From: Chitinophaga sp. Ak27
GTDB taxonomy: Bacteria > Bacteroidota > Bacteroidia > Chitinophagales > Chitinophagaceae
DNA: 64,000 nt
Assembly: GCF_012726295.1 (NCBI RefSeq)
Contig: NZ_JABAOB010000007.1
Span: 1 to 64,000, forward strand
Reading direction: 5' to 3'
The notes under the pieces were generated by a model. The model worked only from the letters and a program-made list of their open reading frames with translations, was not told the origin of the DNA and did no database searches. Positions 8,831 through 16,380 of this stretch are shown in pieces (position 1 is the stretch's first letter; every line of letters begins with the position of its first letter). The translations under genes were made by a program, and so were the position numbers.

Positions 8831-9672
8831 AACTGTTGTACCAGGTGATGGTCGTCTTCCCAACCCTGGATAATTTTTATTTCCCGCTGGAGCCAGTAGT
8901 CAGCCTCCTGCAGGCTACCGCATTCATTGATCGTTTTAATAGAACGCTCATACAAATCGCTGTCGCCCCGGAAAAGCTCTTGTATAAACTGGTATTTGTC
9001 GTTGATACCAATGGCATGACGCAGGTCGTGTATGGGCATATCTCCCAATTTTTGGGCTACCTCCACCTTTTGTTGACGCAGGCGGTCGTTCAGAGACAAT
9101 CCATTTACGGGTTCTTGTGCCTTGTTTTCCCAGGCTGTGGCCGGGGTAGGAGCATGGGCAGCTATTTCATCAAAAAGCGTAGCTGGTTTAGGCTTTTCCG
9201 GTACTGATATATGAGCCACAGGGGCTGGAGCCGGTTTGGGAATCACTGCCGGTTCAGGCGGTACTACGGGTGCAGGAGGCTGGGCATTGGCTATCCGGCT
9301 GTTGATATCCTGAACAGGAGTAATATGATTGAAAGTGGGGACATCATTCAACCGCGCCGCCCGACTATTGATATCTTCCACATCGGATGATATTTCGGGA
9401 ACGGCCACTACCTCCAACGGTTTATTTGATGGTAATGTTGTAGTTTGCGCCGCAGTTGGCTCAGCTACCGGAACGGTAACAGGCTGTTGCGCCGGCATGA
9501 TGACCGCAATTGTATTCTGCTGGGATGATTGTACCTGTTGTTGATGTTGCAGGGTACGTACATGCAACACCTCCGCCTGCAGCAATTGTACATAGTACGA
9601 AATAGCGGACAGGTCAGCCCCGGAATTTTTTAATTCCTGTAGTTTCTCAATTAATGCATTAATTTTTTCCAT
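8800..9672 (-). CDS. Conserved Bacteroidota protein of unknown function with DINSR-type repeats
   Basis: I do not know its function. The 290-residue protein has three visible parts: an N-terminal helical segment (1-50); a long low-complexity linker rich in Pro, Ala, Val and Gln (about 50-190) that contains two DINSR motifs at 100-104 and 122-126; and a charged helical C-terminal domain (about 193-290) that begins with a third related motif, SLNDR, and includes IGINDKYQFIQELF. No signal peptide or membrane segment is seen, so it is probably cytoplasmic. I recall similar C-terminal sequences as widespread uncharacterised Bacteroidota proteins. Its 3' end overlaps waaA by 31 bases tail to tail. 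Confidence 0.8.
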   Translation of the reverse strand: MEKINALIEKLQELKNSGADLSAISYYVQLLQAEVLHVRTLQHQQQVQSSQQNTIAVIMPAQQPVTVPVAEPTAAQTTTLPSNKPLEVVAVPEISSDVEDINSRAARLNDVPTFNHITPVQDINSRIANAQPPAPVVPPEPAVIPKPAPAPVAHISVPEKPKPATLFDEIAAHAPTPATAWENKAQEPVNGLSLNDRLRQQKVEVAQKLGDMPIHDLRHAIGINDKYQFIQELFRGDSDLYERSIKTINECGSLQEADYWLQREIKIIQGWEDDHHLVQQFYSLLRKRFS

Positions 9673-9761
9673 GCCTTAATTGTTAACGGGTGAGAGATAA
9701 AAATATTTTATTCTCATAAAATTAGAATATTTTAATTAATTAATAATCAAATTAGTATAAT

Positions 9762-10331
9762 ATGTTTATTGAACCTTCTCTTGCAGGAGGACGGAGGGGC
9801 TGGATTGAAGTAATTTGCGGCTCCATGTTTTCGGGAAAGACCGAAGAACTGATCCGCCGCCTGAAACGTGTATATATTGCCAATTTAAAGGTGGAAATTT
9901 TTAAACCTGCGATAGATATCCGATACGATGAGGGCGCTATTACTTCACACGATGAAAACAAGATTGTTTCTACACCGATAGAAAATTCCCAGCAAATCCT
10001 GTTACTGGCACAGGATGTAGACGTAGTCGGTATTGATGAAGCCCAGTTCTTTGACGACGAGCTTCCCAATGTATGTGATCAGCTGGCTCTAAGGGGAGTA
10101 CGGGTAATTATAGCCGGACTGGATATGGATTATACAGGTAAGCCATTCGGCCAGATGCCGTTCCTGTTGGCCAAAGCAGACTATATTACTAAGCTGCACG
10201 CTATCTGCGTAAAATGTGGGAATATTGCCAATTATTCTTACCGGAAATCTGCGTCCAAAGAAACATTACTGCTGGGGGAAAAAGATGTATATGAACCGCG
10301 GTGCCGGCATTGCTATTATGAAAATGTATAA
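9762..10331 (+). CDS. tdk: Thymidine kinase
   Basis: Phosphorylates thymidine to dTMP in the salvage pathway. The 189-residue protein has the P-loop GSMFSGKT at 20-27, DEAQFF as the Walker B-like region with the catalytic Glu, and two CxxC pairs (CVKC and CRHC) forming the zinc site of type II thymidine kinases. It is divergent from the unknown gene upstream. Its stop codon lies inside the left arm of a long perfect inverted repeat. Confidence 0.96.
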   Translation: MFIEPSLAGGRRGWIEVICGSMFSGKTEELIRRLKRVYIANLKVEIFKPAIDIRYDEGAITSHDENKIVSTPIENSQQILLLAQDVDVVGIDEAQFFDDELPNVCDQLALRGVRVIIAGLDMDYTGKPFGQMPFLLAKADYITKLHAICVKCGNIANYSYRKSASKETLLLGEKDVYEPRCRHCYYENV

Positions 10332-10386
10332 GGATTATAAAGGGAAAGCCCACCATTTGGTGGGCTTTCCCTTTATAATCCTTATA
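10327..10386. terminator. Perfect 29-base inverted repeat, probable bidirectional terminator
   Basis: Arms 10327-10355 and 10358-10386 are perfectly complementary over 29 bases with two bases between them. It fills the gap between the convergent tdk (stop at 10329-10331) and GtrA-like (stop at 10390-10392) genes. The palindrome serves both strands. It is much longer than ordinary intrinsic terminators in this window. Confidence 0.8.
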
Positions 10387-10389
10387 TAA

Positions 10390-10875
10390 TCAAGTATGTT
10401 GTTTAACCTTAAACGTAAATTTCTTTTGGGTCAGATAGCTGAAAATAACCACCAGTGCAGTGGTACATATTTTTCCCACGGTAGGATAAAAATGCAGGTG
10501 ATCCACAAATATCTTCATCAGCAGATAATTCAGTAGAATACAGATGCCCACTAATACAAAGTACCGGAATAGCTGTACCCGGCCCCGTAGATTGGAGTCC
10601 GAGAAAACGACGTATTTACTGAGCAGGAAGCCGGTAGGAAAAGTAACCGCCATAGACATGAATAAAGCGGCTATATGCGCGCTCATATTAAAAAATACCA
10701 GGTGCACCATCTGCTGATGCAGTACGAAATTGTAACATACGAAATACAGGAATATATCCAGCAGGGTATTTCCACCGCCACAGGCGAGGTACCTGAAGGT
10801 TTGCCAGGGCAACACCTTCGAAAAGGGCTGATAGAAGAACCTGAGTATCTGAAGTATGGCGTTCTGTAGCATCAT
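10390..10875 (-). CDS. GtrA-like family membrane protein
   Basis: A small polytopic membrane protein with four predicted hydrophobic segments and charged loops, resembling the GtrA family (proteins linked to flipping or transfer of lipid-linked sugars). I place the start at the tandem ATG ATG at 10875/10872 (MMLQNAILQ), because the longer frame adds a non-hydrophobic tail; the protein is then 161 residues. The R-Y-L-A-C-G-G-G-N-T segment in the first membrane helix and the FLLSKYVVF segment fit the family. The precise partner is unknown; the window's surface-sugar genes are not adjacent. Convergent with tdk. Confidence 0.8.
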   Translation of the reverse strand: MMLQNAILQILRFFYQPFSKVLPWQTFRYLACGGGNTLLDIFLYFVCYNFVLHQQMVHLVFFNMSAHIAALFMSMAVTFPTGFLLSKYVVFSDSNLRGRVQLFRYFVLVGICILLNYLLMKIFVDHLHFYPTVGKICTTALVVIFSYLTQKKFTFKVKQHT

Positions 10876-10948
10876 AAAAATAGGCGCTAAGTTATACGTT
10901 TTCCGGGTTTTCGGAAACACTTTAACGAAAGTTAACAACTGTACAGGG

Positions 10949-12439
10949 TTATCTTAACATATTCCTTTTTTTCCAGGGAGAAGAAACGGAATGGGTGTTG
11001 ATAGCTGCTTCCTGTAAAGTTATATTTTGTTGCTGCCATACGTATGCAGCTAAAATAGCTGCCAGCTTATTAATATCGGCAGATTCCGCTTGTAGTGCCT
11101 GTGGTGTGAAATATTTACCAATGAAATTGGTGTCAAATTTTCCTTCGATAAAAGCGGGTTGCTGTAATGCCCAATGGCCGAAGGATAACGTGGTTTTAAT
11201 CCCTTTTACCTGGTATTCTTCAATAGCTCTCAGCAAACGGTGTCTGGCTTCCTCGCGGTTGCTACCCCAGGCAATGAGCTTGGCAATCATCGGATCGTAA
11301 TAAATCGGGATATCCATTCCCTGTTCATATCCGTCGTCTACCCTTACGCCATATCCTTGCGGACGGATGTAAGTTTCCAGTTTCCCGGTATCAGGTAGAA
11401 AGTTATTGGCCGGATCTTCAGCACAAATGCGCAATTCGATAGCATGGCCATTTATTTTAAGGCTTTCCTGGGTAAAGGAAAGTTTTTCTCCCCTGGCTAT
11501 TTTAATCTGTTCTTTAACGAGGTCCAGTCCGGTGATCAGTTCTGTAACAGGGTGCTCTACCTGTAAACGGGTATTCATTTCCAGGAAATAGAAATTGAGT
11601 TGCTCATCTACCAGGAATTCGACGGTACCTGCGCCATAATAATTACAGGCCCTGGCTACATCTACGGCACATTGCCCCATAGCGGCGCGGATTGCTGGCG
11701 TAAGGCAGGAAGACGGCGCTTCCTCGATTAACTTCTGATGCCGGCGCTGGATAGAGCACTCCCGCTCAAAGAGATATACGCAGTTGCCATGGCGGTCGCC
11801 CAACACCTGAATTTCAATATGACGCGGGGCGCCCACATATTTTTCAATGAATACTGCATCATCGCCAAAGGCGCTCAGGGCTTCACTTTTAGCTAACCGG
11901 ATCTGCTCCTCCAGTTCTTCCGGTGCATTCACCACGCGCATTCCTTTACCGCCACCACCAGCAGAGGCCTTGATAAGTATAGGAAAGCCGGTCTTTTTCA
12001 CCACTTCCCGGGCTTCTTCCACGCTGCGTAGCGGGGTTTCTGTACCTGGTACCATCGGAACGCCAAATTTCTGGGCAGCCTGTTTGGCGGCCAGCTTACT
12101 TCCCATCACCTCTATAGAAGCAGCGGACGGCCCGATGAACGTAATGCCCGCATCGGTTACCTGTTGCGCAAAACGTGCGTTTTCACTCAAAAATCCATAT
12201 CCCGGGTGAATACCATCTACCTGCTTTTCTTTGGCTACCGCAATGATTTTTTCGCCCAGCAGATAAGATTGATTGGAAGGGGCAGGGCCAATACAAACCG
12301 CTTCATCCGCATACTGTACAAACGGCATCGTGCGATCTGCTTCGGAGTAAACCGCTACCGTTTTAATGCCCATTTCACGTGCCGAACGCATTATGCGTAA
12401 TGCTATTTCTCCCCGATTGGCAACCAGAATTTTATTCAT
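10949..12439 (-). CDS. accC: Biotin carboxylase subunit of an acyl-CoA carboxylase
   Basis: ATP-dependent carboxylation of protein-bound biotin, the first half-reaction of acetyl-CoA (or propionyl-CoA) carboxylase. The 496-residue protein starts with KILVANRGEIALRI, contains the ATP-grasp glycine loop KASAGGGGKGMR near residue 160, and EMNTRLQVEHPVTE near residue 290. It is about 45 residues longer than E. coli AccC. It has no C-terminal biotin domain and no adjacent biotin-carrier or carboxyltransferase gene, so the exact acyl-CoA substrate is uncertain. Confidence 0.9.
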   Translation of the reverse strand: MNKILVANRGEIALRIMRSAREMGIKTVAVYSEADRTMPFVQYADEAVCIGPAPSNQSYLLGEKIIAVAKEKQVDGIHPGYGFLSENARFAQQVTDAGITFIGPSAASIEVMGSKLAAKQAAQKFGVPMVPGTETPLRSVEEAREVVKKTGFPILIKASAGGGGKGMRVVNAPEELEEQIRLAKSEALSAFGDDAVFIEKYVGAPRHIEIQVLGDRHGNCVYLFERECSIQRRHQKLIEEAPSSCLTPAIRAAMGQCAVDVARACNYYGAGTVEFLVDEQLNFYFLEMNTRLQVEHPVTELITGLDLVKEQIKIARGEKLSFTQESLKINGHAIELRICAEDPANNFLPDTGKLETYIRPQGYGVRVDDGYEQGMDIPIYYDPMIAKLIAWGSNREEARHRLLRAIEEYQVKGIKTTLSFGHWALQQPAFIEGKFDTNFIGKYFTPQALQAESADINKLAAILAAYVWQQQNITLQEAAINTHSVSSPWKKRNMLR

Positions 12440-12477
12440 CGCTCTTTTTTATGGAAGGGCTAATATAGGTTTTTTTT

Positions 12478-12593
12478 GAGCAGAAAGCGGAAAGCTGAAA
12501 GCAAAAGCCATCGAAGCGGGCGGCCAGCAGGAATTTTTAAGTATTCGCAGCGGTCATTTGCCTCAATGGCTTTTTGCTTTCCGCTTTCTGCTC
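12478..12593. repeat. Heptad hairpin repeat element, copy 1
   Basis: A 116-base imperfect palindrome in the divergent accC-ccmB gap. Left outer arm 12478-12511 consists of tandem NGAAAGC heptads ending AAAAGCCAT; the right arm 12566-12593 is its complement but has one heptad fewer. Inner arms are weaker. The centre (about 12530-12547) is AT-rich and matches the centre of the second copy at 26151 in reverse orientation. No coding potential. The right end lies 7 bases before the ccmB -7 element. Confidence 0.8.
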
Positions 12594-12600
12594 ATTAAAC

Positions 12601-12608
12601 TATCTTTG
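12601..12608 (+). promoter_or_regulatory. Probable -7 promoter element of ccmB
   Basis: TATCTTTG matches TAnnTTTG and ends 9 bases before the chosen ccmB ATG, implying a very short leader. The nearest TTTG (12573-12576) lies inside the repeat element's right arm, 24 bases upstream, slightly farther than usual. Confidence 0.5.
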
Positions 12609-12617
12609 CGGCTGATC

Positions 12618-13286
12618 ATGAAAAAAGATAATCCGCTTCGGCAAACATTGACCCTGGTAAAAAAAGACCTTACGCTGGAACTGCGCCAGCAATATGCTTT
12701 TTATGGGGTACTGCTCTATATTGTGGCTACGGTTTTCGTTATCAACCTAATGATGGGAAGACCGGACGATAAGGTATGGAACGCCCTTTTCTGGGTGATA
12801 CAGCTGTTTGTAGCGGTAAATGCGGTGGCCAAGAGCTTTATGCAGGAAAATCGGGGACGCCTGTTGTATTTCTATTCTATCGTCAATTCCCGGGTGTTTA
12901 TTGCGGCCAAATTAATTTACAATATCATACTCATGGCGCTGATGAGCGTTATTGCCCTGGTGTGCAGCGTGGCTTTCCTGGGCAATCCTATTCTCCACCC
13001 GGCCTATTTTATTGGCATGGTGTTACTGGGAGGCACCAGTTTGTCCCTGTTGTTTACCATGCTGGCGGCTATAGCGGCTCAGGCTAACCATAACGCCGCC
13101 CTGATGGCAGTGATGGGATTCCCACTGATCATGCCGGTGCTGATGCTGCTGGCCAATATCTCCCTATCGGCCTTTGTAACGGTGTACCAGCCCGAACTAC
13201 CCAAAATGTTCCTCCTGCTGGGAGGGATGGATATCCTCGTAATTGCCCTGACAATGATACTTTTCCCCTTTTTGTGGAAAGACTGA
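12618..13286 (+). CDS. ccmB: Heme exporter protein CcmB
   Basis: Inner-membrane component of the CcmAB transporter of the system I cytochrome c maturation pathway. I choose the ATG at 12618 (MKKDNPLRQTL); the longer frame from 12558 would be read through the repeat element. The product is 222 residues, with a charged N-terminus containing KDLTLELRQQYA, typical of CcmB, and about six hydrophobic segments. ccmC and ccmD follow on the same strand after 146 bases with their own promoter. No CcmA ATPase gene is seen in the window. Confidence 0.9.
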   Translation: MKKDNPLRQTLTLVKKDLTLELRQQYAFYGVLLYIVATVFVINLMMGRPDDKVWNALFWVIQLFVAVNAVAKSFMQENRGRLLYFYSIVNSRVFIAAKLIYNIILMALMSVIALVCSVAFLGNPILHPAYFIGMVLLGGTSLSLLFTMLAAIAAQANHNAALMAVMGFPLIMPVLMLLANISLSAFVTVYQPELPKMFLLLGGMDILVIALTMILFPFLWKD

Positions 13287-13377
13287 TATTAGAAATATCA
13301 AAGAAAAGGCTCACTTCTGTAAACGATATTTAACAGGGATTTACTGCTGTTGGATAAACTTAAAATCCCCGAAAATC

Positions 13378-13408
13378 TTTGTGATTAGGTTTAAAACGTG
13401 TAGGTTTG
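13378..13408 (+). promoter_or_regulatory. Promoter of ccmC
   Basis: TTTG at 13378-13381, 19 bases, then TAGGTTTG at 13401-13408. Both elements and the spacing match the Bacteroidota housekeeping consensus. It ends 24 bases before the ccmC start. Confidence 0.75.
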
Positions 13409-13432
13409 CCAGCGGAATATAGCTATTAGAAA

Positions 13433-14095
13433 ATGGCCAAACACTGGTGGAAAGCATTAGCGATACTGCTTCTTTTATATGTAATTATCGCCGGGTTCAC
13501 TGTTGAAATACCTATCATAGGAACCAACGGACAGTCATCCAGAGGATTGTTCTTTCATGTACCGATGTGGATATGTATGTATACCATGTTCACCATCTCG
13601 ATTGTCTACTCACTTCTCTATCTCTCCAAATACGATTTGAAAAAAGATGTGATTGCCGCCGCGGCTGCGGGAGTAGGCTCTTTTTTTGGCGTAATGGGAT
13701 TTGCCACAGGTTCTCTCTGGGCTACCTATACCTGGGGAGGAACGCTCACCGACGATCCCAAGCAAATGTGTACGGCCATTGCCATATTAATTTACCTCGC
13801 CTACCTGGTATTGCGCCTCTCGATCCATGATCTCGACAAACGGGCACGTATATCCGCAGTTTATAACATTTTTGCTTATGCCCTGCTGATACCGCTCACC
13901 TATATCATCCCGCGCATGGTGGACTCACTGCACCCGGGCAGCGCTACTACTCCAGGCTTCGCTTCCAAAGATACCAGCGGCTCCATGAAGCAGGTATTGT
14001 ACCCGGCTTTCATCGGCTGGACCCTGCTGAGCGTTTGGATATTTAGCCTGGTAGTACGTTACAAGAAATTACAGCTTAAAAATATTTTTAAATGA
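13433..14095 (+). CDS. ccmC: Cytochrome c maturation heme-handling protein CcmC
   Basis: Membrane protein of the heme-handling family that presents heme to CcmE during cytochrome c maturation. The 220-residue product has six hydrophobic segments. HVPMWICMY near residue 43 supplies the first conserved heme-ligand His, and LHPGS near residue 165 the second. The tryptophan-rich periplasmic motif is degenerate here (WATYTWGGTLTDDPK). Its last four bases overlap the start of ccmD (ATGA). It has its own promoter. Confidence 0.9.
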   Translation: MAKHWWKALAILLLLYVIIAGFTVEIPIIGTNGQSSRGLFFHVPMWICMYTMFTISIVYSLLYLSKYDLKKDVIAAAAAGVGSFFGVMGFATGSLWATYTWGGTLTDDPKQMCTAIAILIYLAYLVLRLSIHDLDKRARISAVYNIFAYALLIPLTYIIPRMVDSLHPGSATTPGFASKDTSGSMKQVLYPAFIGWTLLSVWIFSLVVRYKKLQLKNIFK

Positions 14096-14331
14096 TCAAC
14101 AAAGCGTTTTCATTTTGCCTGACCCTGGCTTTGCTATGCATATCGGTACTGGCAAATGCACAACAGCAGAATACCGAGAAAGGACCCATCAATGAATTCT
14201 TCCGCAGCAATGACAAGATATACGTAATTGTGGGCGTTTTAGTGATCATCTTCATTGGAATTGTGTTATTTCTTATCAGACTGGACAGAAAAATAGGCAA
14301 GCTGGAAGAAAGGGAAAGAAATAACCCCTGA
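14092..14331 (+). CDS. CcmD-like small membrane protein
   Basis: A 79-residue protein with an N-terminal signal-like segment ending near NAQQQ (residue 24), a single strong membrane helix at about 44-63 (YVIVGVLVIIFIGIVLFLI) and a charged tail. Position and layout fit the CcmD-type protein that accompanies CcmC in Bacteroidota. It overlaps ccmC by 4 bases, so the two are translationally coupled. The function is inferred mainly from context. Confidence 0.8.
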   Translation: MINKAFSFCLTLALLCISVLANAQQQNTEKGPINEFFRSNDKIYVIVGVLVIIFIGIVLFLIRLDRKIGKLEERERNNP

Positions 14332-14369
14332 TAGCATAAAATCTAATCGTTATACCAAAACAATAATTT

Positions 14370-15788
14370 ATGTCGCAAGATCAGCATTATAGCTTTTTCC
14401 AAAGTGTGGAAAAGAGCTTCGACAAAGCAGCTGCGTTCACCAAATGGGACAAGGGTATCCTGGAGCAGATTAAAGCCTGCAACGCCGTTTACCAGATTAA
14501 GTTCCCGGTTCGGATAGGCGATACTGTACAGGTAATTGAAGCTTACCGTGTACAACATTCCCATCATAAACTGCCTTGTAAAGGGGGAATTCGCTTCAGT
14601 GATGAGGTGAACCAGGACGAAGTGATGGCGCTGGCATCCCTGATGACCTACAAATGCGCTATTGTAAACGTACCCTTTGGTGGAGCTAAAGGCGGTCTGA
14701 AAATCAATCCCCGCAATTATACTCCCTTCCAGCTGGAAGCCATTACCCGTCGCTATACAGCAGAACTGGTAAAGAAAAACTTTATTGGCCCCGGTACAGA
14801 CGTTCCTGCTCCTGACTATGGTACCGGCGAAAGAGAAATGAGCTGGATCCTGGATACCTACATGAGCCTACGCCCGGGTGAAATTGATGGTTATGGTTGC
14901 GTAACCGGTAAGCCCGTATCCCAGGGCGGGGTGCGCGGCCGTACCGAAGCTACCGGCTTAGGCGTATTTTACGGTTTACGTGAGCTGTGCAATATCAAGG
15001 AAGATATGGACCGTTTGGGCCTCACTACCGGTATCGAAGGCAAACGTGTGATTGTTCAGGGGATGGGTAACGTAGGTTACCACGCCGCCAAATACTTCCA
15101 CGAAGCAGGAGCTAAAGTGGTATGTCTCATCGAGTGGGACGGCGCTATCTTCAACGAACAGGGCATGAATCCTGATGAAGTACTGATGCATAAGAAAGCC
15201 ACCGGCTCTATCGTCAACTTCCCAGGTGCTACCAATCTTAATAAAAATACTGATGGCCTGGAGCTGGATTGCGAAATCCTGATCCCTGCAGCATTGGAAA
15301 ACGTAATCGACAAACATAACGCACCTAACGTTAAAGCCAAGATCATTGGCGAAGCCGCCAATGGCCCTTTAACACCGGAAGCAGATGAAATCCTGAATAA
15401 GAAAGGCGTGATCGTGGTACCTGATATGTTCCTGAACGCCGGCGGGGTAACCGTTTCTTATTTCGAATGGTTGAAAAACCTCAGCCACGTACGTTATGGC
15501 CGTTTGGGCAAACGCTTCGATGAAAATATGAACATTCATATCCTGCAAACAATTGAAGACCTGACCGGTAAGAAAGTATCTGATAACGAGAGAAAATTCA
15601 TTGCTCATGGAGCAGATGAGGTAGACCTGGTATACTCCGGTCTGGAAGAAACCATGCATGCCGCCCTTCATGAAGTACGGGATGTAATGATGTCTAATCC
15701 ACAGATACATGACATGCGTACGGCTGCTTATGTAGTAGCAATCAACAAAGTAGGCGCTGCTTACGAGCAACTGGGTATTTTCCCGTGA
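14370..15788 (+). CDS. Glutamate dehydrogenase (Glu/Leu/Phe/Val family)
   Basis: Interconverts glutamate and 2-oxoglutarate plus ammonia with NAD(P). The 472-residue protein has the substrate-binding HHKLPCKGGIRF (63-75), the catalytic lysine Lys107 in PFGGAKGG, GPGTDVPAPDYGTG, and the cofactor-binding VQGMGNVGYHAA. Length matches glutamate rather than leucine dehydrogenases. It starts 38 bases after ccmD, with no clear promoter between, and a terminator follows. Cofactor preference cannot be read reliably. Confidence 0.92.
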   Translation: MSQDQHYSFFQSVEKSFDKAAAFTKWDKGILEQIKACNAVYQIKFPVRIGDTVQVIEAYRVQHSHHKLPCKGGIRFSDEVNQDEVMALASLMTYKCAIVNVPFGGAKGGLKINPRNYTPFQLEAITRRYTAELVKKNFIGPGTDVPAPDYGTGEREMSWILDTYMSLRPGEIDGYGCVTGKPVSQGGVRGRTEATGLGVFYGLRELCNIKEDMDRLGLTTGIEGKRVIVQGMGNVGYHAAKYFHEAGAKVVCLIEWDGAIFNEQGMNPDEVLMHKKATGSIVNFPGATNLNKNTDGLELDCEILIPAALENVIDKHNAPNVKAKIIGEAANGPLTPEADEILNKKGVIVVPDMFLNAGGVTVSYFEWLKNLSHVRYGRLGKRFDENMNIHILQTIEDLTGKKVSDNERKFIAHGADEVDLVYSGLEETMHAALHEVRDVMMSNPQIHDMRTAAYVVAINKVGAAYEQLGIFP

Positions 15789-15812
15789 TGCACGATGATA
15801 GATAAATTTTAT

Positions 15813-15845
15813 AGCCCCTGCGCCGACGGCGTAGGGGCTTTTTTA
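15813..15845. terminator. Terminator after glutamate dehydrogenase
   Basis: A 12-base stem (15813-15824 with 15828-15839, one G-T pair) with a 3-base loop is followed on the plus strand by a T-run at 15839-15844. The convergent gene stops at 15843-15845. Confidence 0.88.
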
Positions 15846-16286
15846 TGCAAATGGAGGTAAAACGGAAAGGAAGTTCCATTGTTGTTCCCGGGCCATATAC
15901 TTGCCACAGAAGGTATGGATGCCATTGGTAATCACCAGGTAAGTAGCCGGGATCACCATATTATAACGGATCACCTGTTGCATGGCTTGCTCAGTAAGCG
16001 GCACGTTCATCTCCTTGCATTCTACCAGCATCCAGGGTTGTGTTGCACGATTGTAGATCACGATATCATACCGCTTTTTCATCTCTCCCAGGTATATTTC
16101 TTTTTCAATACCTATGAGCGCAGCCGGGTATCCCATCACTTTTACCAGGTAGTTCAGGAAATTTTGCCTGACCCATTCTTCCGGCGTGAGCACCACGTAT
16201 TTCTTGCGGAAGCGGTCGAAAATCATTTCTTTATTACCTTCTTTCGTGATCTTAAAATCCGGTGGGGGGAAGCTAATCGCAATCAA
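15843..16286 (-). CDS. Standalone HsdR N-terminal-like nuclease-fold protein
   Basis: A 147-residue protein resembling the N-terminal domain of type I restriction enzyme R subunits (HSDR_N_2 type). The visible PD-(D/E)xK-like residues are Asp74 in KRYDIVIYN and Glu89-Cys-Lys91 in MLVECKEM, followed by QVIRYNMVIPATYLVITNG, which fits the fold. No helicase domain, methylase or specificity gene is nearby, so it is not a type I restriction system. Its biological role is unknown. It converges on the glutamate dehydrogenase gene. An alternative start at Met21 would keep the whole core. Confidence 0.82.
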   Translation of the reverse strand: MIAISFPPPDFKITKEGNKEMIFDRFRKKYVVLTPEEWVRQNFLNYLVKVMGYPAALIGIEKEIYLGEMKKRYDIVIYNRATQPWMLVECKEMNVPLTEQAMQQVIRYNMVIPATYLVITNGIHTFCGKYMAREQQWNFLSVLPPFA

Positions 16287-16336
16287 AATACAACAGGTTT
16301 TAATGTGGATACGAAGATAGTTACATTAGGATAATA

Positions 16337-16366
16337 TTGCCGTTAGCGAACAAAACGTTACATTTG
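16337..16366 (+). promoter_or_regulatory. Promoter of the AMP nucleosidase gene
   Basis: TTG at 16337-16339, 19 bases, then TACATTTG at 16359-16366, a full match to the -7 consensus. It ends 14 bases before the ATG. Confidence 0.7.
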
Positions 16367-16380
16367 CTTGTCAAAAGGCT

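Noticed and set aside
12558..12617. Upstream extension of ccmB to an earlier ATG
   Set aside because: It would translate the right arm of the repeat element and cross the -7 box; the ATG at 12618 gives the normal CcmB N-terminus.
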